NCBI RefSeq assembly: GCF_000022025.1
Contig: NC_011886.1
Coordinates: 4,325,953 to 4,389,952, forward strand
Source of the DNA: Pseudarthrobacter chlorophenolicus A6
GTDB lineage: Bacteria > Actinomycetota > Actinomycetes > Actinomycetales > Micrococcaceae
Length of the DNA: 64,000 nucleotides
Direction: 5' to 3'
The position numbers and the translations under genes are program-made. This document shows, in pieces, positions 50,313 through 59,731 of the stretch (the stretch's first letter is position 1; each line of letters begins with the position of its first letter). The notes under the pieces are model-generated. The model saw only the letters and a program-made list of their open reading frames with translations. It searched no databases and had not been told where the DNA came from.

Positions 50313-51817
50313 TTGGACTCCTCAACATGGGAAGGTTCGACGCCGGCGGGGGACTCTTCGTCCGCCGGCCCGGCAGGTGATGCTTCAGGCTGTTCGGCCC
50401 ACCAGCGGAGGAGCCTGGCCTCCGCATCGTCGGCGGCCAGTGGTCCATGCTCCATCCGCTCATTGAGGAGGAACTTGTAGGCCCTTCCCACCACCGGTCC
50501 GGGCTTGAGGCCCAGCAGGGACATGATCTGTGCCCCGTCCAGGTCCGGGCGGACCGCTTCCAGGGACTCCTGCTCACGCAGCGCCGCGATCCGTTCCTCG
50601 AGATCGTCGTAGGCGAAGGACAACCTGTCGGCCTTGCGCTGGTTGCGGGTGGTGACGTCGGAGCGGGTAAGGCGGTGCAGCCGCTCCAGCTGGGGACCGG
50701 CATCGGTGACATAGCGGCGGACGGCTGAGTCGCTCCACCCGGCGTCCCCATAGCCGTAGAAGCGCATATGCAGTTCCACCAGGCGGGCCACCGACTTGAT
50801 GGTGTCGTTGTCGAAGCGCAGGGTCTTCATCCGCTTCGTGGTGAGTTTGGCACCCACCATGTCGTGGTGCCGGAAGCTCACCGCGCCGCCCTGTTCGAAA
50901 CGGCGCGTAGCCGGCTTGCCGACGTCGTGCATCAGTGCCGCGAACCGCAGGACGAAGTCGGGGCCGGGCACGGGCCCGTCCGCGTCCGTCTCGAGGGCCG
51001 CAGCCTGTTCCAGGACCTGCAGCGAATGCTGGTACACGTCCTTGTGCCGGTGGTGTTCGTCGGACTCGAGCCGGAGCGCGGACACCTCCGGAAGCACGAA
51101 CTCGGCCAGGCCCGTGTCCACCAGCAGGTCCACACCCACGCGGGGGCGGGCGCCGCAGACGAGCTTGACCAGTTCGTCGCGGATCCGCTCGGCGGAGATG
51201 ATGGTGATCCGTTCAGCCATGCCGGTCATGGCCTTGCGGACGTCGTCGTGGACGGAGACACCCAGCTGGGACGCGAACCGGGCGGCCCGCATCATCCGCA
51301 GCGGATCGTCGGAAAAGGATGCCTCCGGCGACCCCGGCGTCGCCAGTACCGAGGCGTGGAGGTCGCGGACCCCGCCGAAGGGGTCCACCAGTTCCATGGT
51401 GGGCAGCTTCAGTGCCATGGCGTTGATGGTGAAGTCGCGGCGCAGCAGGTCGTCGGTCAGCGATGAACCAAAAGCGACTACGGGCTTCCGGGAGTCCGGA
51501 TCGTAGGCTTCTGCCCGGTAGGTGGTGATCTCGATCTGGAATCCGGCCTTGCGCATGCCGATGGTTCCAAAGGCGCGGCCGATTTCCCAGAAGTTGTCTG
51601 CCCACTTCTTAATAAGGGCAACCGTCTGGTCCGGGGTGGCGTCGGTGGTGAAGTCCAGGTCCGGCGAGGTCCGGCCGAGGAAGAGATCGCGCACGGGACC
51701 GCCCACCAGCGACAGTTCGTGGCCGGCGTCGACGAAGCGCTGGCCAAGCTCCAGGACCACCGGGTCCACCTGGAAATCGACGGTGTGGGAATCAGTCTTG
51801 TGATGTGCGTGCGCCAT
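50309..51817 (-). CDS. CCA tRNA nucleotidyltransferase
   Basis: This 502-residue protein adds CCA to tRNA 3' ends. The class II polymerase-beta-like head shows VGGPVRDLFLGRTSPDLDFTTDATP with the catalytic Asp pair (DLDF). RRDFTINAMAL and SDDPLRMMRAARFASQL are further family motifs. An HD domain (LMHDVGKPATR) lies in the C-terminal half, as in the actinobacterial type. Its position next to NUDIX, murJ and the parB region is conserved in actinobacteria. It diverges from the NUDIX gene across 159 bp. Confidence 0.93.
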   Translation of the reverse strand: MAHAHHKTDSHTVDFQVDPVVLELGQRFVDAGHELSLVGGPVRDLFLGRTSPDLDFTTDATPDQTVALIKKWADNFWEIGRAFGTIGMRKAGFQIEITTYRAEAYDPDSRKPVVAFGSSLTDDLLRRDFTINAMALKLPTMELVDPFGGVRDLHASVLATPGSPEASFSDDPLRMMRAARFASQLGVSVHDDVRKAMTGMAERITIISAERIRDELVKLVCGARPRVGVDLLVDTGLAEFVLPEVSALRLESDEHHRHKDVYQHSLQVLEQAAALETDADGPVPGPDFVLRFAALMHDVGKPATRRFEQGGAVSFRHHDMVGAKLTTKRMKTLRFDNDTIKSVARLVELHMRFYGYGDAGWSDSAVRRYVTDAGPQLERLHRLTRSDVTTRNQRKADRLSFAYDDLEERIAALREQESLEAVRPDLDGAQIMSLLGLKPGPVVGRAYKFLLNERMEHGPLAADDAEARLLRWWAEQPEASPAGPADEESPAGVEPSHVEESK

Positions 51818-51963
51818 AGTTACTTAAGCTTGGCAGAAACCGGCGGCACGGCAGGCCAAAAAGTCCGTCAAGATCCGTGGGATTCACGGGCCGCCGCGAA
51901 ACTGCGTCATATGCCGTCCATGTTTGCGTCATGTTCCGGTCATCACGAACGGGCAACAGTCGT

Positions 51964-51969
51964 TAGAGT
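51964..51969 (+). promoter_or_regulatory. -10 element of a possibly leaderless NUDIX transcript
   Basis: TAGAGT fits TANNNT and ends 7 nt before the ATG at 51977. Transcription would then start at or next to the A of the ATG. No Shine-Dalgarno is visible, which supports a leaderless mRNA, a common form in actinobacteria. Confidence 0.4.
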
Positions 51970-51976
51970 GGACTCC

Positions 51977-52525
51977 ATGGCCCATCCAGTACCGAGCGCT
52001 CCAGGCAGGAGGACAAACGCACCATTGCCGTCGGCAATAGGTGCGCACGTTGCCCCTGCCCCGCACTCGGCGCCGGCGTCGCTGCCGACGGTGGAGGAAG
52101 TTTCCGCCGGCGGCGTGGTGGTTGACACGTCCGACGCCGAGCTTCGGGTTGCGATTATTGCCCGCCTTAACCGCGGGGGACGCCTGGAGTGGTGCCTGCC
52201 CAAGGGCCACCCGGAGGGCAAAGAGAACAACGAAGAGGCAGCGGTCCGCGAAATTGCCGAGGAAACCGGCATCGAGGGCAGCATCCTGGCGCCCCTGGGC
52301 AGCATCGACTACTGGTTTACCGTCAGCGGCCACCGGGTCCACAAGACCGTGCACCACTACTTGCTGCGTGCCACCGGCGGTGAACTGACCATTGAGAACG
52401 ATCCCGACCAGGAGGCCGTGGACGTTGCCTGGGTGCCCATCCAGGAACTGGCCAGGAAGCTTTCGTTCCCCAATGAGCGGCGCATCGCCGACCTCGCACG
52501 CGAGGTCCTGCCCGGCCACCTCTGA
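51977..52525 (+). CDS. NUDIX hydrolase
   Basis: This 182-residue protein has a perfect NUDIX box: Gly, five residues, Glu, seven residues, then REIAEETGI (within GHPEGKENNEEAAV and onward). The first about 40 residues are Pro/Ala-rich and probably disordered. NUDIX enzymes split nucleoside diphosphates linked to another group; mycobacterial proteins in the same place (beside the CCA enzyme and murJ) are MutT4-like. Substrate unproven. The ATG at 51977 is selected because the -10 element sits just upstream. Confidence 0.9.
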   Translation: MAHPVPSAPGRRTNAPLPSAIGAHVAPAPHSAPASLPTVEEVSAGGVVVDTSDAELRVAIIARLNRGGRLEWCLPKGHPEGKENNEEAAVREIAEETGIEGSILAPLGSIDYWFTVSGHRVHKTVHHYLLRATGGELTIENDPDQEAVDVAWVPIQELARKLSFPNERRIADLAREVLPGHL

Positions 52526-52583
52526 CGCCGGGCCGGCCCAGCGCGCAGCGGCGTTGCGGTGTTAAGCGCCTCCGGGTGAGACG

Positions 52584-54740
52584 ATGAACTCGATGTCAGC
52601 TACCAACTTTCCTTCCGACAAAGCCGGCCGGACCGGCAATGCCGCGCCGGAAGGCCTCCCCGAAGAACCTGCGGCTCCGGCCGCCGCGCCAGCGACTTCA
52701 GGAGCCAGTGAAACCCGTTCCAGCGCCATCATGGCCGCCGGCACCCTGGTCTCCCGGTTCCTGGGCTTCGGCAAAACCTGGATGCTCGGAACGGCCCTAG
52801 GCCTCGGTTCCACGGTCAACGACACGTTCATCAACGCCAACAACCTGCCCAACCTGATCTTCCTGCTGGTGGCCGGCGGTGTCTTCAACGCCGTGCTGGT
52901 GCCGCAGATCATCAAAGCCAGCAAGGCTCCGGACAGGGGAGCGGACTACATCAGCCGCCTCCTGACCCTTGCGGTCCTGCTGCTGCTGGGCCTCACTGCC
53001 CTGGTGACGCTGGCTGCGCCGCTGGTCATCGACGTCACCACGCAGGGATACAGTCCGCAGCAGAAGGCGCTGGCCGTCACCTTCGCGTTCTGGTGCCTGC
53101 CGCAGATCTTCTTCTACGGCCTGTACGCCCTCCTCACCCAGGTCCTCAATGCCAACGGGGCCTTTGGGCCTGCCATGTGGGCGCCCATCCTGAACAACCT
53201 GGTGGCCATAGCCGGCCTGGGGATGTTCATCTGGATTTTTGGCACCAACGAGTTCAGTCCGCACACCCTGGCCAACTGGGGATCAACGCAGACGTTGTTC
53301 GTTGCTGGGTTCTCCACCATCGGCGTGGTGGCGCAGACGGCCATCCTGATGATCCCGGTCTTCCGGCTCAAGCTTGGCCTCCGCCCGCGGTTCGGCTGGC
53401 GGGGCGTGGGACTGGGCCAGGCAGCCAAGCTGAGCGTGTGGACCCTGCTGACGGCCGCCGTCGGGCAGCTCGCCTTCCTGTATGTCATGCGCATCGCCAC
53501 GATTCCCGGTGCCGAACGCCTCCGCCTTGCGGAGGCGGGCAATCCGGCCGCTGACATGCTGCCCGGCAACGCCGTGCTGGAGGTGGCCAGCCAGCTGTAC
53601 CTGCTGCCGCATTCGATCATTGCCCTGTCCCTGGCCACAGTCCTGTTCAACCGGATGACCCGGGCTTCCCAGGACGGTAACCGGGCTGAGTTGCGGGATG
53701 CCCTCTCCCACGGCCTGCGGACCATGGCCGTGGCCACCGTCTTCGGTGCCCTGGCACTCTTCGCCCTGGCTGGTCCGCTGGGCATGTTCTTCTCCGGCGG
53801 CTCGCGCAACGACGGCGTGATGCTGGCCCAGACGCTCACCATCCTGGCGCTCAGCACCCCCTTCATGAGTGCCAACTTCATGATGTCCCGCGTCTTCTAC
53901 GCCAACGAGGATGCGCGGACCCCGTTCTACGTTCAGTTGCTGCTGGCGGTGGTGTACGTGGTGGGCGCCTTTGCCATCCAGTTCATGCCGGTGGGCCAGA
54001 TCATCTATGCGATCGCCGTCCTGTACATGGTGGGCAATATCCTCTCCGTAGTGATCAGTGCGTTCTTCCTGCGTCGCCTCCTCGGCAACCTGGACGGACC
54101 GCGGATTGCCAATGCCTATATCCGCATGGGCTATGCCGCCCTGGGCTCGGCGATCGCGGGTGCCGGTGCCCTGTGGCTGATGGGCAGTTACAGCCCGGAC
54201 GGGTTCGCCTGGAGCGGCCGCCTCCAGGCACTCGTGACGCTTGCCGTTGTGGGACCCGTGATGCTGGCTGTTTACTTCCTGCTCCTCAGGCTGTTCCGCG
54301 TCTCCGAGCTGACGGACATGCTCCGGCCCCTGCTCGGACGGCTTGGACGTGGAGGCCAAGTGGCGCCCTCAGCGGCAGGCGGGGTCCCGCCGACGTCCGC
54401 TCCCGAGGGCACCCCCTCAGTGGAAGCCGGGCCGGCAGCAGAGCGTCCCGCCCGTGCAACCACCTCGGTGGATACGGGCCTCATTCCCCGCATTTCAGGT
54501 GAGTTTGATGCTGTGTCCTTCAGGGCAGGTCCGGAGCCTGAGCGGGAGGCCTCCGGCGCGCATTACGACGACGGCGCCCCCACACCGGATGACGGCAACT
54601 ACCTGCCGGGAGAGGACCAGGCCAGCACTGCGCGCGGCGGATTGCTCCGCGAGCAAATTCCACTGCCGGGCCGGCGCACTTTCCAGGGCAAGGCGGGCCA
54701 GAACCCCTATTTCAGCCGTCGGCGCCCCCGGAAAAAGTGA
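52584..54740 (+). CDS. murJ: lipid II flippase MurJ
   Basis: This 718-residue membrane protein has 14 predicted segments in the first about 545 residues. The N-terminal SSAIMAAGTLVSRFLGFGKTWML and NLPNLIFLLVAGGVFNAVLVPQI are MviN/MurJ signatures. It flips lipid II for peptidoglycan synthesis. The last about 160 residues form a hydrophilic, Pro/Ala/Glu-rich tail not found in shorter MurJ proteins. In mycobacteria a pseudokinase is fused at this point; here the related protein is encoded by the next gene. The ATG at 52584 is used; a second ATG at 52593 is also possible. Confidence 0.93.
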   Translation: MNSMSATNFPSDKAGRTGNAAPEGLPEEPAAPAAAPATSGASETRSSAIMAAGTLVSRFLGFGKTWMLGTALGLGSTVNDTFINANNLPNLIFLLVAGGVFNAVLVPQIIKASKAPDRGADYISRLLTLAVLLLLGLTALVTLAAPLVIDVTTQGYSPQQKALAVTFAFWCLPQIFFYGLYALLTQVLNANGAFGPAMWAPILNNLVAIAGLGMFIWIFGTNEFSPHTLANWGSTQTLFVAGFSTIGVVAQTAILMIPVFRLKLGLRPRFGWRGVGLGQAAKLSVWTLLTAAVGQLAFLYVMRIATIPGAERLRLAEAGNPAADMLPGNAVLEVASQLYLLPHSIIALSLATVLFNRMTRASQDGNRAELRDALSHGLRTMAVATVFGALALFALAGPLGMFFSGGSRNDGVMLAQTLTILALSTPFMSANFMMSRVFYANEDARTPFYVQLLLAVVYVVGAFAIQFMPVGQIIYAIAVLYMVGNILSVVISAFFLRRLLGNLDGPRIANAYIRMGYAALGSAIAGAGALWLMGSYSPDGFAWSGRLQALVTLAVVGPVMLAVYFLLLRLFRVSELTDMLRPLLGRLGRGGQVAPSAAGGVPPTSAPEGTPSVEAGPAAERPARATTSVDTGLIPRISGEFDAVSFRAGPEPEREASGAHYDDGAPTPDDGNYLPGEDQASTARGGLLREQIPLPGRRTFQGKAGQNPYFSRRRPRKK

Positions 54741-54903
54741 CTTTGGCGCTGTTTCGGCGCTTCTTTCTCCGCGGCGGTCCACCCTCAATCGGCTAGGATC
54801 GGAAGGGTACAGGGGGAAGTTGTATCCGGGAGACCGCCATCCTGCCGTCCGCGGACGGCTGGGTCATCCATGCCGGAAATCCCGGAAAATCTAGGAGGAA
54901 CAC

Positions 54904-56538
54904 GTGTCCAACCCGATCGATGTCGGATCAGTACTGGGCGGCCGCTACAAGGTCACAGCCACGGTATTGACCTCGCATGACCACGATCTGGTGCTGGATG
55001 GTGTGGACCAGGTCCTCAACCGCCCGGTAAGCATCCTGGTTGCCGGACCCCAGAACACCGAACAGGTGGCCCAAAGCGCACGCGAAGTAGCCACCGGCGA
55101 ACGTCCCGGCACTGTGCAGGTGCTGGACCTCGGCGTCACCGAGGCCGCCACGTACCTCATCACCAACCACACGTCCGCAGCAGACCTGCTGGACCTAGTG
55201 GTGGCTTCCAACCCGCCCTACGTGGAGCCGTTCTTCACGGACACGCTGGGCAGCGAGATCTTCGGCCAGGCCCGCTCGTACGAGCCCGAGCCCTATGACG
55301 ACGAAGAAAACGTCGAGGCCGGCTACATCAATTACTCGGACACGCACCCCAGCCAGGTCGATCCCTACCGCGATGCTCCTGCCGTTCCGCCCAAGCCACC
55401 TGTGCGCCCCGCCACGGCACCTGTTGCACCTGCCGCCGCCCGCAACGGCGGTTCCGGTGCTGCAGCCGCCGGCGCTGCTGCGGGTACTGGCGCAGGCGTT
55501 GCTGCCGGTGCCGCTGGAGCTGCTGGCGCTGCGGGCCGTGCTCCGGCGTCCGCGCCGGCCGACCCCGAGGCCACTGCTGCCCATCCCGTGCAGCCTTCCA
55601 CCGGACGTTCCGCGCCCGAAGCCACCGACAGCGGGCATCCCGTGGCCTCTGATTCCGGGCGTCCGAAGGTTTCCCTGTGGTCCGACGACGACTACGCGCA
55701 GGCGGACACCCAGGACGGCTACGACTACCAGTACGAAGAAGAGCCGGTGGAGGAGCGTGCGCCGGCCAACAAGAAGGGCGCACTCTTTGCCAGGGCAGCG
55801 GCACCGGCCGCCGGCGGCGCGTCCTTCGCCGGCCGCGGCAACGATGACGATGACCGCGATGACTACGACGACGACCAGGACGAAGCAGGGCGTGAGCCGC
55901 GGTCCATGCGGTGGCTTGTTGGCGGACTCCTGGCCGTTGTCCTCATCGCCGGGCTGGTTTTTGCCGTGACAAACCTGGGCAGCCTCTTCACGCAGCCGGA
56001 GGCCGGTGGCCCCGCGCCGGCAGCCACAACGGGTGCTCCTGAGGCTTCAGCAGCTCCCACGCAGGCGCCCACGTCCGCCGCACCGGCGGTTCCGCCGGCT
56101 ATTGAAAGCGTCACCCGCCAGGGCAACTTCGACTTTGCTGCCACCTTCGACGGCGACCTGGTCAAGGCCTACGACGGCAACGCTGCCAGCTACTGGTCGG
56201 ACATGGAGTTCGCCACCGAGAACTGGGGCGGTCTCGCTCCCGATGGCGTGACACTTGCAGTCAAACTGAAGAGTGCAGCCACCGTTTCCTCCATCACGCT
56301 CTCGCAGCTTGGGGGATCGGGCGGAAGCATGACCGTCTACACCAACGACCGGCCATCGCTTGACGGCGCCAAGTCCGTGGGAACCAACAGCTTCACTTCC
56401 GGTGACCTCAACCTGCCGCTCGCTGAACCGGTCAAGGCCCAGTACGTCATCGTCGCCATCAATGCGCTGCCCAAGCTCGCAGCACCCAAGACCCGGTACG
56501 GCTACGGTCTCCGCCTGGCCGAAATCAAGGTTCAGTAG
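54904..56538 (+). CDS. MurJ-linked membrane protein with a pseudokinase-like N-lobe remnant
   Basis: This 544-residue protein starts with about 98 residues that follow the N-lobe of PknB-type kinases (LGGRYKV, then VLNRPVSILVAGP, then YLITNHTSAADLLDLV). The glycine loop is gone, Leu45 replaces the ATP-binding Lys, and no HRD or DFG segment follows, so it cannot be an active kinase. A Pro/Ala/Gly linker and an Asp-rich stretch (about 310-335) lead to one membrane segment (about 339-360). The outer domain (about 400-544) looks like a discoidin/carbohydrate-binding beta-sandwich. Mycobacterial MviN (Rv3910) carries pseudokinase, membrane segment and outer domain fused to MurJ; this is a split, reduced version (inference). 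It starts 163 bp after murJ, behind AGGAGG. Confidence 0.65.
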   Translation: MSNPIDVGSVLGGRYKVTATVLTSHDHDLVLDGVDQVLNRPVSILVAGPQNTEQVAQSAREVATGERPGTVQVLDLGVTEAATYLITNHTSAADLLDLVVASNPPYVEPFFTDTLGSEIFGQARSYEPEPYDDEENVEAGYINYSDTHPSQVDPYRDAPAVPPKPPVRPATAPVAPAAARNGGSGAAAAGAAAGTGAGVAAGAAGAAGAAGRAPASAPADPEATAAHPVQPSTGRSAPEATDSGHPVASDSGRPKVSLWSDDDYAQADTQDGYDYQYEEEPVEERAPANKKGALFARAAAPAAGGASFAGRGNDDDDRDDYDDDQDEAGREPRSMRWLVGGLLAVVLIAGLVFAVTNLGSLFTQPEAGGPAPAATTGAPEASAAPTQAPTSAAPAVPPAIESVTRQGNFDFAATFDGDLVKAYDGNAASYWSDMEFATENWGGLAPDGVTLAVKLKSAATVSSITLSQLGGSGGSMTVYTNDRPSLDGAKSVGTNSFTSGDLNLPLAEPVKAQYVIVAINALPKLAAPKTRYGYGLRLAEIKVQ

Positions 56539-56650
56539 CCAGTCACAGTAACCTCTGCATGCCGGCGAGGGCATGCCCTGTAATCTGGAAAGAGCGTCCT
56601 GCTGAGATAGCTCCATTCCGTCCGTCTGTGATCTTCTCTGCCCGGACGCC

Positions 56651-56676
56651 GGAATATTCAGCATCCAGAAGCAGTT
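56651..56676 (+). promoter_or_regulatory. SigR/SigH-type oxidative-stress promoter of trxB-trxA
   Basis: GGAAT, exactly 18 nt, then GTT: this is the thiol-stress ECF sigma factor consensus (GGAAT-N18-GTT). It ends 60 nt before the trxB start. trxBA is a classic SigR/SigH target in Streptomyces and Mycobacterium. Activity here is inferred. Confidence 0.7.
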
Positions 56677-56736
56677 GTGCCATGTGGCCGGCCTCCACAC
56701 GGAGGCACGTCGAACAAGGAAGAGGTTCACCGTTCA

Positions 56737-57693
56737 GTGACCATCGCAGAAACCACCGCGTCCGAAGTACGTGATGTCATCATTGTCGGCTCAGGCCCGG
56801 CGGGTTACACGGCAGCCGTCTACACGGCCCGAGCCAACCTCAAGCCCCTGCTGTTCGCGGGCTCAGTGACCGCCGGCGGCGAACTCATGAACACCACAGA
56901 CGTGGAGAACTACCCGGGGTTCCCCGAGGGCATCATGGGTCCAGACCTGATGGAAAACTTCGAGAAGCAGGCCACCCGCTTCGGAACCGAGATCCAGTTT
57001 GAGGACGTCACCGCGCTGGACCTCGAAAGCCCTGTCAAGACCGTCACCATCGCAACGGGGGAGACGTTCAAGGCGCGGTCCATCATCCTGTCCACTGGTT
57101 CCGCCTACCGGGAACTCGGCCTGCCCAACGAAAAGCGCCTGTCCGGCCACGGAGTCAGCTGGTGTGCAACCTGCGATGGTTTCTTTTTCAAGGACCAGGA
57201 CATCGCCGTCGTTGGTGGCGGCGACTCCGCCATGGAGGAGGCTCTCTTCCTCACGAAGTTCGCCAAGTCCGTGACCGTGGTTCACCGCCGTGATTCCCTG
57301 AAGGCATCGAAGATCATGGCGGACCGTGCCCTGGCCCACGACAAGATCAAGTTCATTTGGAACAGCACCGTGGAAGACGTCATCGGCGAATCGAAGGTCA
57401 CCTCGCTGAAGTTGAAGAACCTCGTAGACGGAAACGTTACTGACCTCGCCGTCACGGGTGTCTTCGTTGCCATCGGCAATGACCCCCGGACGGACCTGGT
57501 GAAGGACGTCCTTGACCTGACTCCGGAAGGCACCATCGCGGTCCAGGGCCGGAGCTCCAAGACGAGCATCCCCGGCGTCTTCGCAGCCGGCGATGTCGTG
57601 GACCCCACGTACCGGCAGGCGATCACCGCATCCGGTTCAGGTTGCGTGGCCGCAATTGACGTTGAACACTACCTGGCGGATCTTCCCGCTTAG
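56737..57693 (+). CDS. trxB: thioredoxin reductase
   Basis: This 318-residue flavoenzyme has the FAD-binding [16 protein letters not shown] (14-29), the redox-active pair Cys143/Cys146 (WCATC), the NADPH-binding [10 protein letters not shown] and the C-terminal FAD segment [15 protein letters not shown]. It reduces thioredoxin with NADPH. The GTG at 56737 is chosen because homology begins there and AGGAAGAGG lies upstream; the longer upstream reading has no support. trxA follows after 37 bp. Confidence 0.96.
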   Translation: MTIAETTASEVRDVIIVGSGPAGYTAAVYTARANLKPLLFAGSVTAGGELMNTTDVENYPGFPEGIMGPDLMENFEKQATRFGTEIQFEDVTALDLESPVKTVTIATGETFKARSIILSTGSAYRELGLPNEKRLSGHGVSWCATCDGFFFKDQDIAVVGGGDSAMEEALFLTKFAKSVTVVHRRDSLKASKIMADRALAHDKIKFIWNSTVEDVIGESKVTSLKLKNLVDGNVTDLAVTGVFVAIGNDPRTDLVKDVLDLTPEGTIAVQGRSSKTSIPGVFAAGDVVDPTYRQAITASGSGCVAAIDVEHYLADLPA

Positions 57694-57730
57694 GCACTGA
57701 CGAAAAACATACCGAGAAGAAAGAGTGGCT

Positions 57731-58057
57731 ATGAGCAACGCTAAAGACGTAACTGACGCAAGTTTCGGCACCGACGTACTGTCTTCGGAGAAGCCGGTTA
57801 TCGTGGACTTCTGGGCTGAATGGTGCGGTCCGTGCCGCAAGCTGGGTCCCATCCTTGATGAGATCTCCGTGGAGTACGGCGAGAAGGTTGACGTCGTCAA
57901 GGTCAACGTCGACGACAACCCCGCCATCGCTGCCGAATACGGCATCACTTCCATCCCTGCCGTTTACCTCTTCCAGGGCGGCGAAGTGAAGAACACGGTC
58001 ATCGGTGCAAAGCCGAAGCAGTTCTTCGAGAAGGAATTCGCAGACGTTCTTTCCTAG
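57731..58057 (+). CDS. trxA: thioredoxin
   Basis: This 108-residue protein has the active site WCGPC (Cys32, Cys35), the cis-Pro in SIPAVYLF and normal family length. It is the reductant partner of TrxB just upstream. GAGAAGAAAGAG precedes the ATG at 57731; a GTG at 57725 is less likely. The gene ends 34 bp before a strong terminator. Confidence 0.96.
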   Translation: MSNAKDVTDASFGTDVLSSEKPVIVDFWAEWCGPCRKLGPILDEISVEYGEKVDVVKVNVDDNPAIAAEYGITSIPAVYLFQGGEVKNTVIGAKPKQFFEKEFADVLS

Positions 58058-58091
58058 GTGCATTCCCCAGTAGGGGAGTTGATACCTCAAT

Positions 58092-58130
58092 GAGTGGCCA
58101 TCGCCTATTTGGCGGTGGCCACTCTTGTTT
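58092..58130 (+). terminator. terminator of trxB-trxA
   Basis: A 14-bp stem (GAGTGGCCATCGCC / GGCGGTGGCCACTC, one G-U pair) with loop TATTT is followed by TTGTTT. It is a strong intrinsic terminator. Confidence 0.85.
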
Positions 58131-58249
58131 CAAGAGGTCACGCTTTTGGGACTTCAAAGGCCAGCAATACCATGGCTCGGATACCTCCCGTGGTTGCTTT
58201 CCGGAGTGGACCGCGATAACTTGCGAAAGTAATCAGGCCTAGTGCGGCT

Positions 58250-58265
58250 GGTTTCACGTGAAACA
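58250..58265. other. parS: parS site 1
   Basis: GGTTTCACGTGAAACA: perfect 14-bp core GTTTCACGTGAAAC. The nearest parS to trxA, 120 bp after its terminator. Confidence 0.92.
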
Positions 58266-58555
58266 GTACTGAGAGTGTCTCAGGTTTCGCCGCGGTGACC
58301 TTGGGCGCTCGTTCGTTGCAAGCGCTGCCAAGTACTCAGGATTTCCACCCATATGCATCGCTAAGCAGCCATTCTTGTGGCGTGCGAACCGATCTGGTGG
58401 ACCCCTCTACATCTTCCCTCCGAATCCGCCGATGGTGATTGCCGCACATTTTGAGACGATGAGGCAGCGTTGAACTACATAAACGCATTCTTCAAATGAC
58501 CTTTCCTACGAAATGGCCGCTTCTTGAACCACAGCGGCTCCCCTTGGGAGAGAAT

Positions 58556-58571
58556 CGTTTCACGTGAAACA
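58556..58571. other. parS: parS site 2
   Basis: CGTTTCACGTGAAACA: perfect 14-bp core, 306 bp after site 1. Confidence 0.92.
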
Positions 58572-58960
58572 TCTTGACATTTTGAGGGCGCACAGAGCAG
58601 CTTTCCTCCCAAGACCGCAGATCGAGCCAGAGGCCTCCAACGTCCAGCACTCACGGAAAACACATCTGAAACTCGTAACCGAAAAGTCTCCAACCGAGAT
58701 GATAGTGGCCGGAGTCGATGGCGTAGGACTACGTTGAGAGTTCCAAGACTTCCTGGAACTCGGAATCAGGTAAACAATCCGACGCTGTGACCCGGGCATC
58801 GTGCGTTGTTCGCTAACGTCCTAGATTTTCCAGAGTCGTGGCCCAAGACGATAGCACCATCAATTTGTTTGAGCCATATGGACGTCCCAGGTGATCGCAT
58901 GGGGGGAGCATGCCGATTCAGATGGGCTAACGCGAGTCGTGCCAGCCCCGCGGGCGGAGC

Positions 58961-59010
58961 GGCAAGGCACGGCACGGCACCCCATCGCACCCAATCGCAC
59001 CGCAATGCAC
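58961..59010 (+). repeat. five 10-bp direct repeats ending in GCAC
   Basis: Five adjacent 10-mers each end in GCAC: ggcaaGGCAC, ggcacGGCAC, cccatCGCAC, ccaatCGCAC, cgcaatGCAC. The period of 10 bp puts each GCAC on the same face of the helix. The left halves vary, so this is an iteron-like pattern, not a simple duplication. No known binding protein is suggested by the motif. Confidence 0.55.
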
Positions 59011-59388
59011 GCTGCGGCTGCAGATCATCTCGTAGGTCGAGCGACGAGCCCGCTGTCGGTGCGTCCGGAAGCACCACCCGCGGCATCTCGTGTGAACACC
59101 ACGGCAGCCACTCCGTAACTGGCCGCTTCGTATCCAATAGCTTCGCAGATGCTCATGGTGACATGGCAAGGACAACTATCCCATGACTATCGACATGGCT
59201 GCGTTCAAGTTCGTGCTCGCTGTAGGTGCTGATTGCGGCAAAGTAGCACTCAAAGGACCTTCGAGACACCCATATGAAGCTTTCGCATGCGCTAGGCCCG
59301 CTCTTCCCCTCGTACAATACCCAAGAGAAGCTTTTTGTCTTCGACAGCAGGCAGCGTCCCCATCCCGGAGGGGCGCAGCCTTGGAACA

Positions 59389-59404
59389 CGTTTCACGTGG
59401 AACA
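59389..59404. other. parS: parS site 3 (variant)
   Basis: CGTTTCACGTGGAACA: one change in the core. Read on the other strand the core is GTTCCACGTGAAAC, the same variant as sites 9 and 10. Confidence 0.85.
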
Positions 59405-59645
59405 CTCATGGACCTCGCTTAAGCCCAGAGATGAAGCACCGAAAGCACTCCGCCTGTCTTCAAGACAGTGACCTCGGGAGACTAGAACAGCACCGGGGAA
59501 CCCTGTGGCAGATCCGACGTATGACCAGCCAGGAGTGGCGAAGGACGGCAAAAGAGCTCCACCACGAACCATCTACTATGCTCACGGCCCCCAACTGAAG
59601 GTTGACCACATCCCACTCTCTGGACTTAGGGAGGCGGATGGAGGG

Positions 59646-59661
59646 CGTTTCACGTGAAACA
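59646..59661. other. parS: parS site 4
   Basis: CGTTTCACGTGAAACA: perfect core. Forms a close pair with site 5, 70 bp away. Confidence 0.92.
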
Positions 59662-59715
59662 ACCACCACACTATAGAGATCACGGGCCATGTCGGGTGCA
59701 TCCTTCAACGTCATC

Positions 59716-59731
59716 TGTTTCACGTGAAACG
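59716..59731. other. parS: parS site 5
   Basis: TGTTTCACGTGAAACG: perfect core, 70 bp from site 4. Confidence 0.92.
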
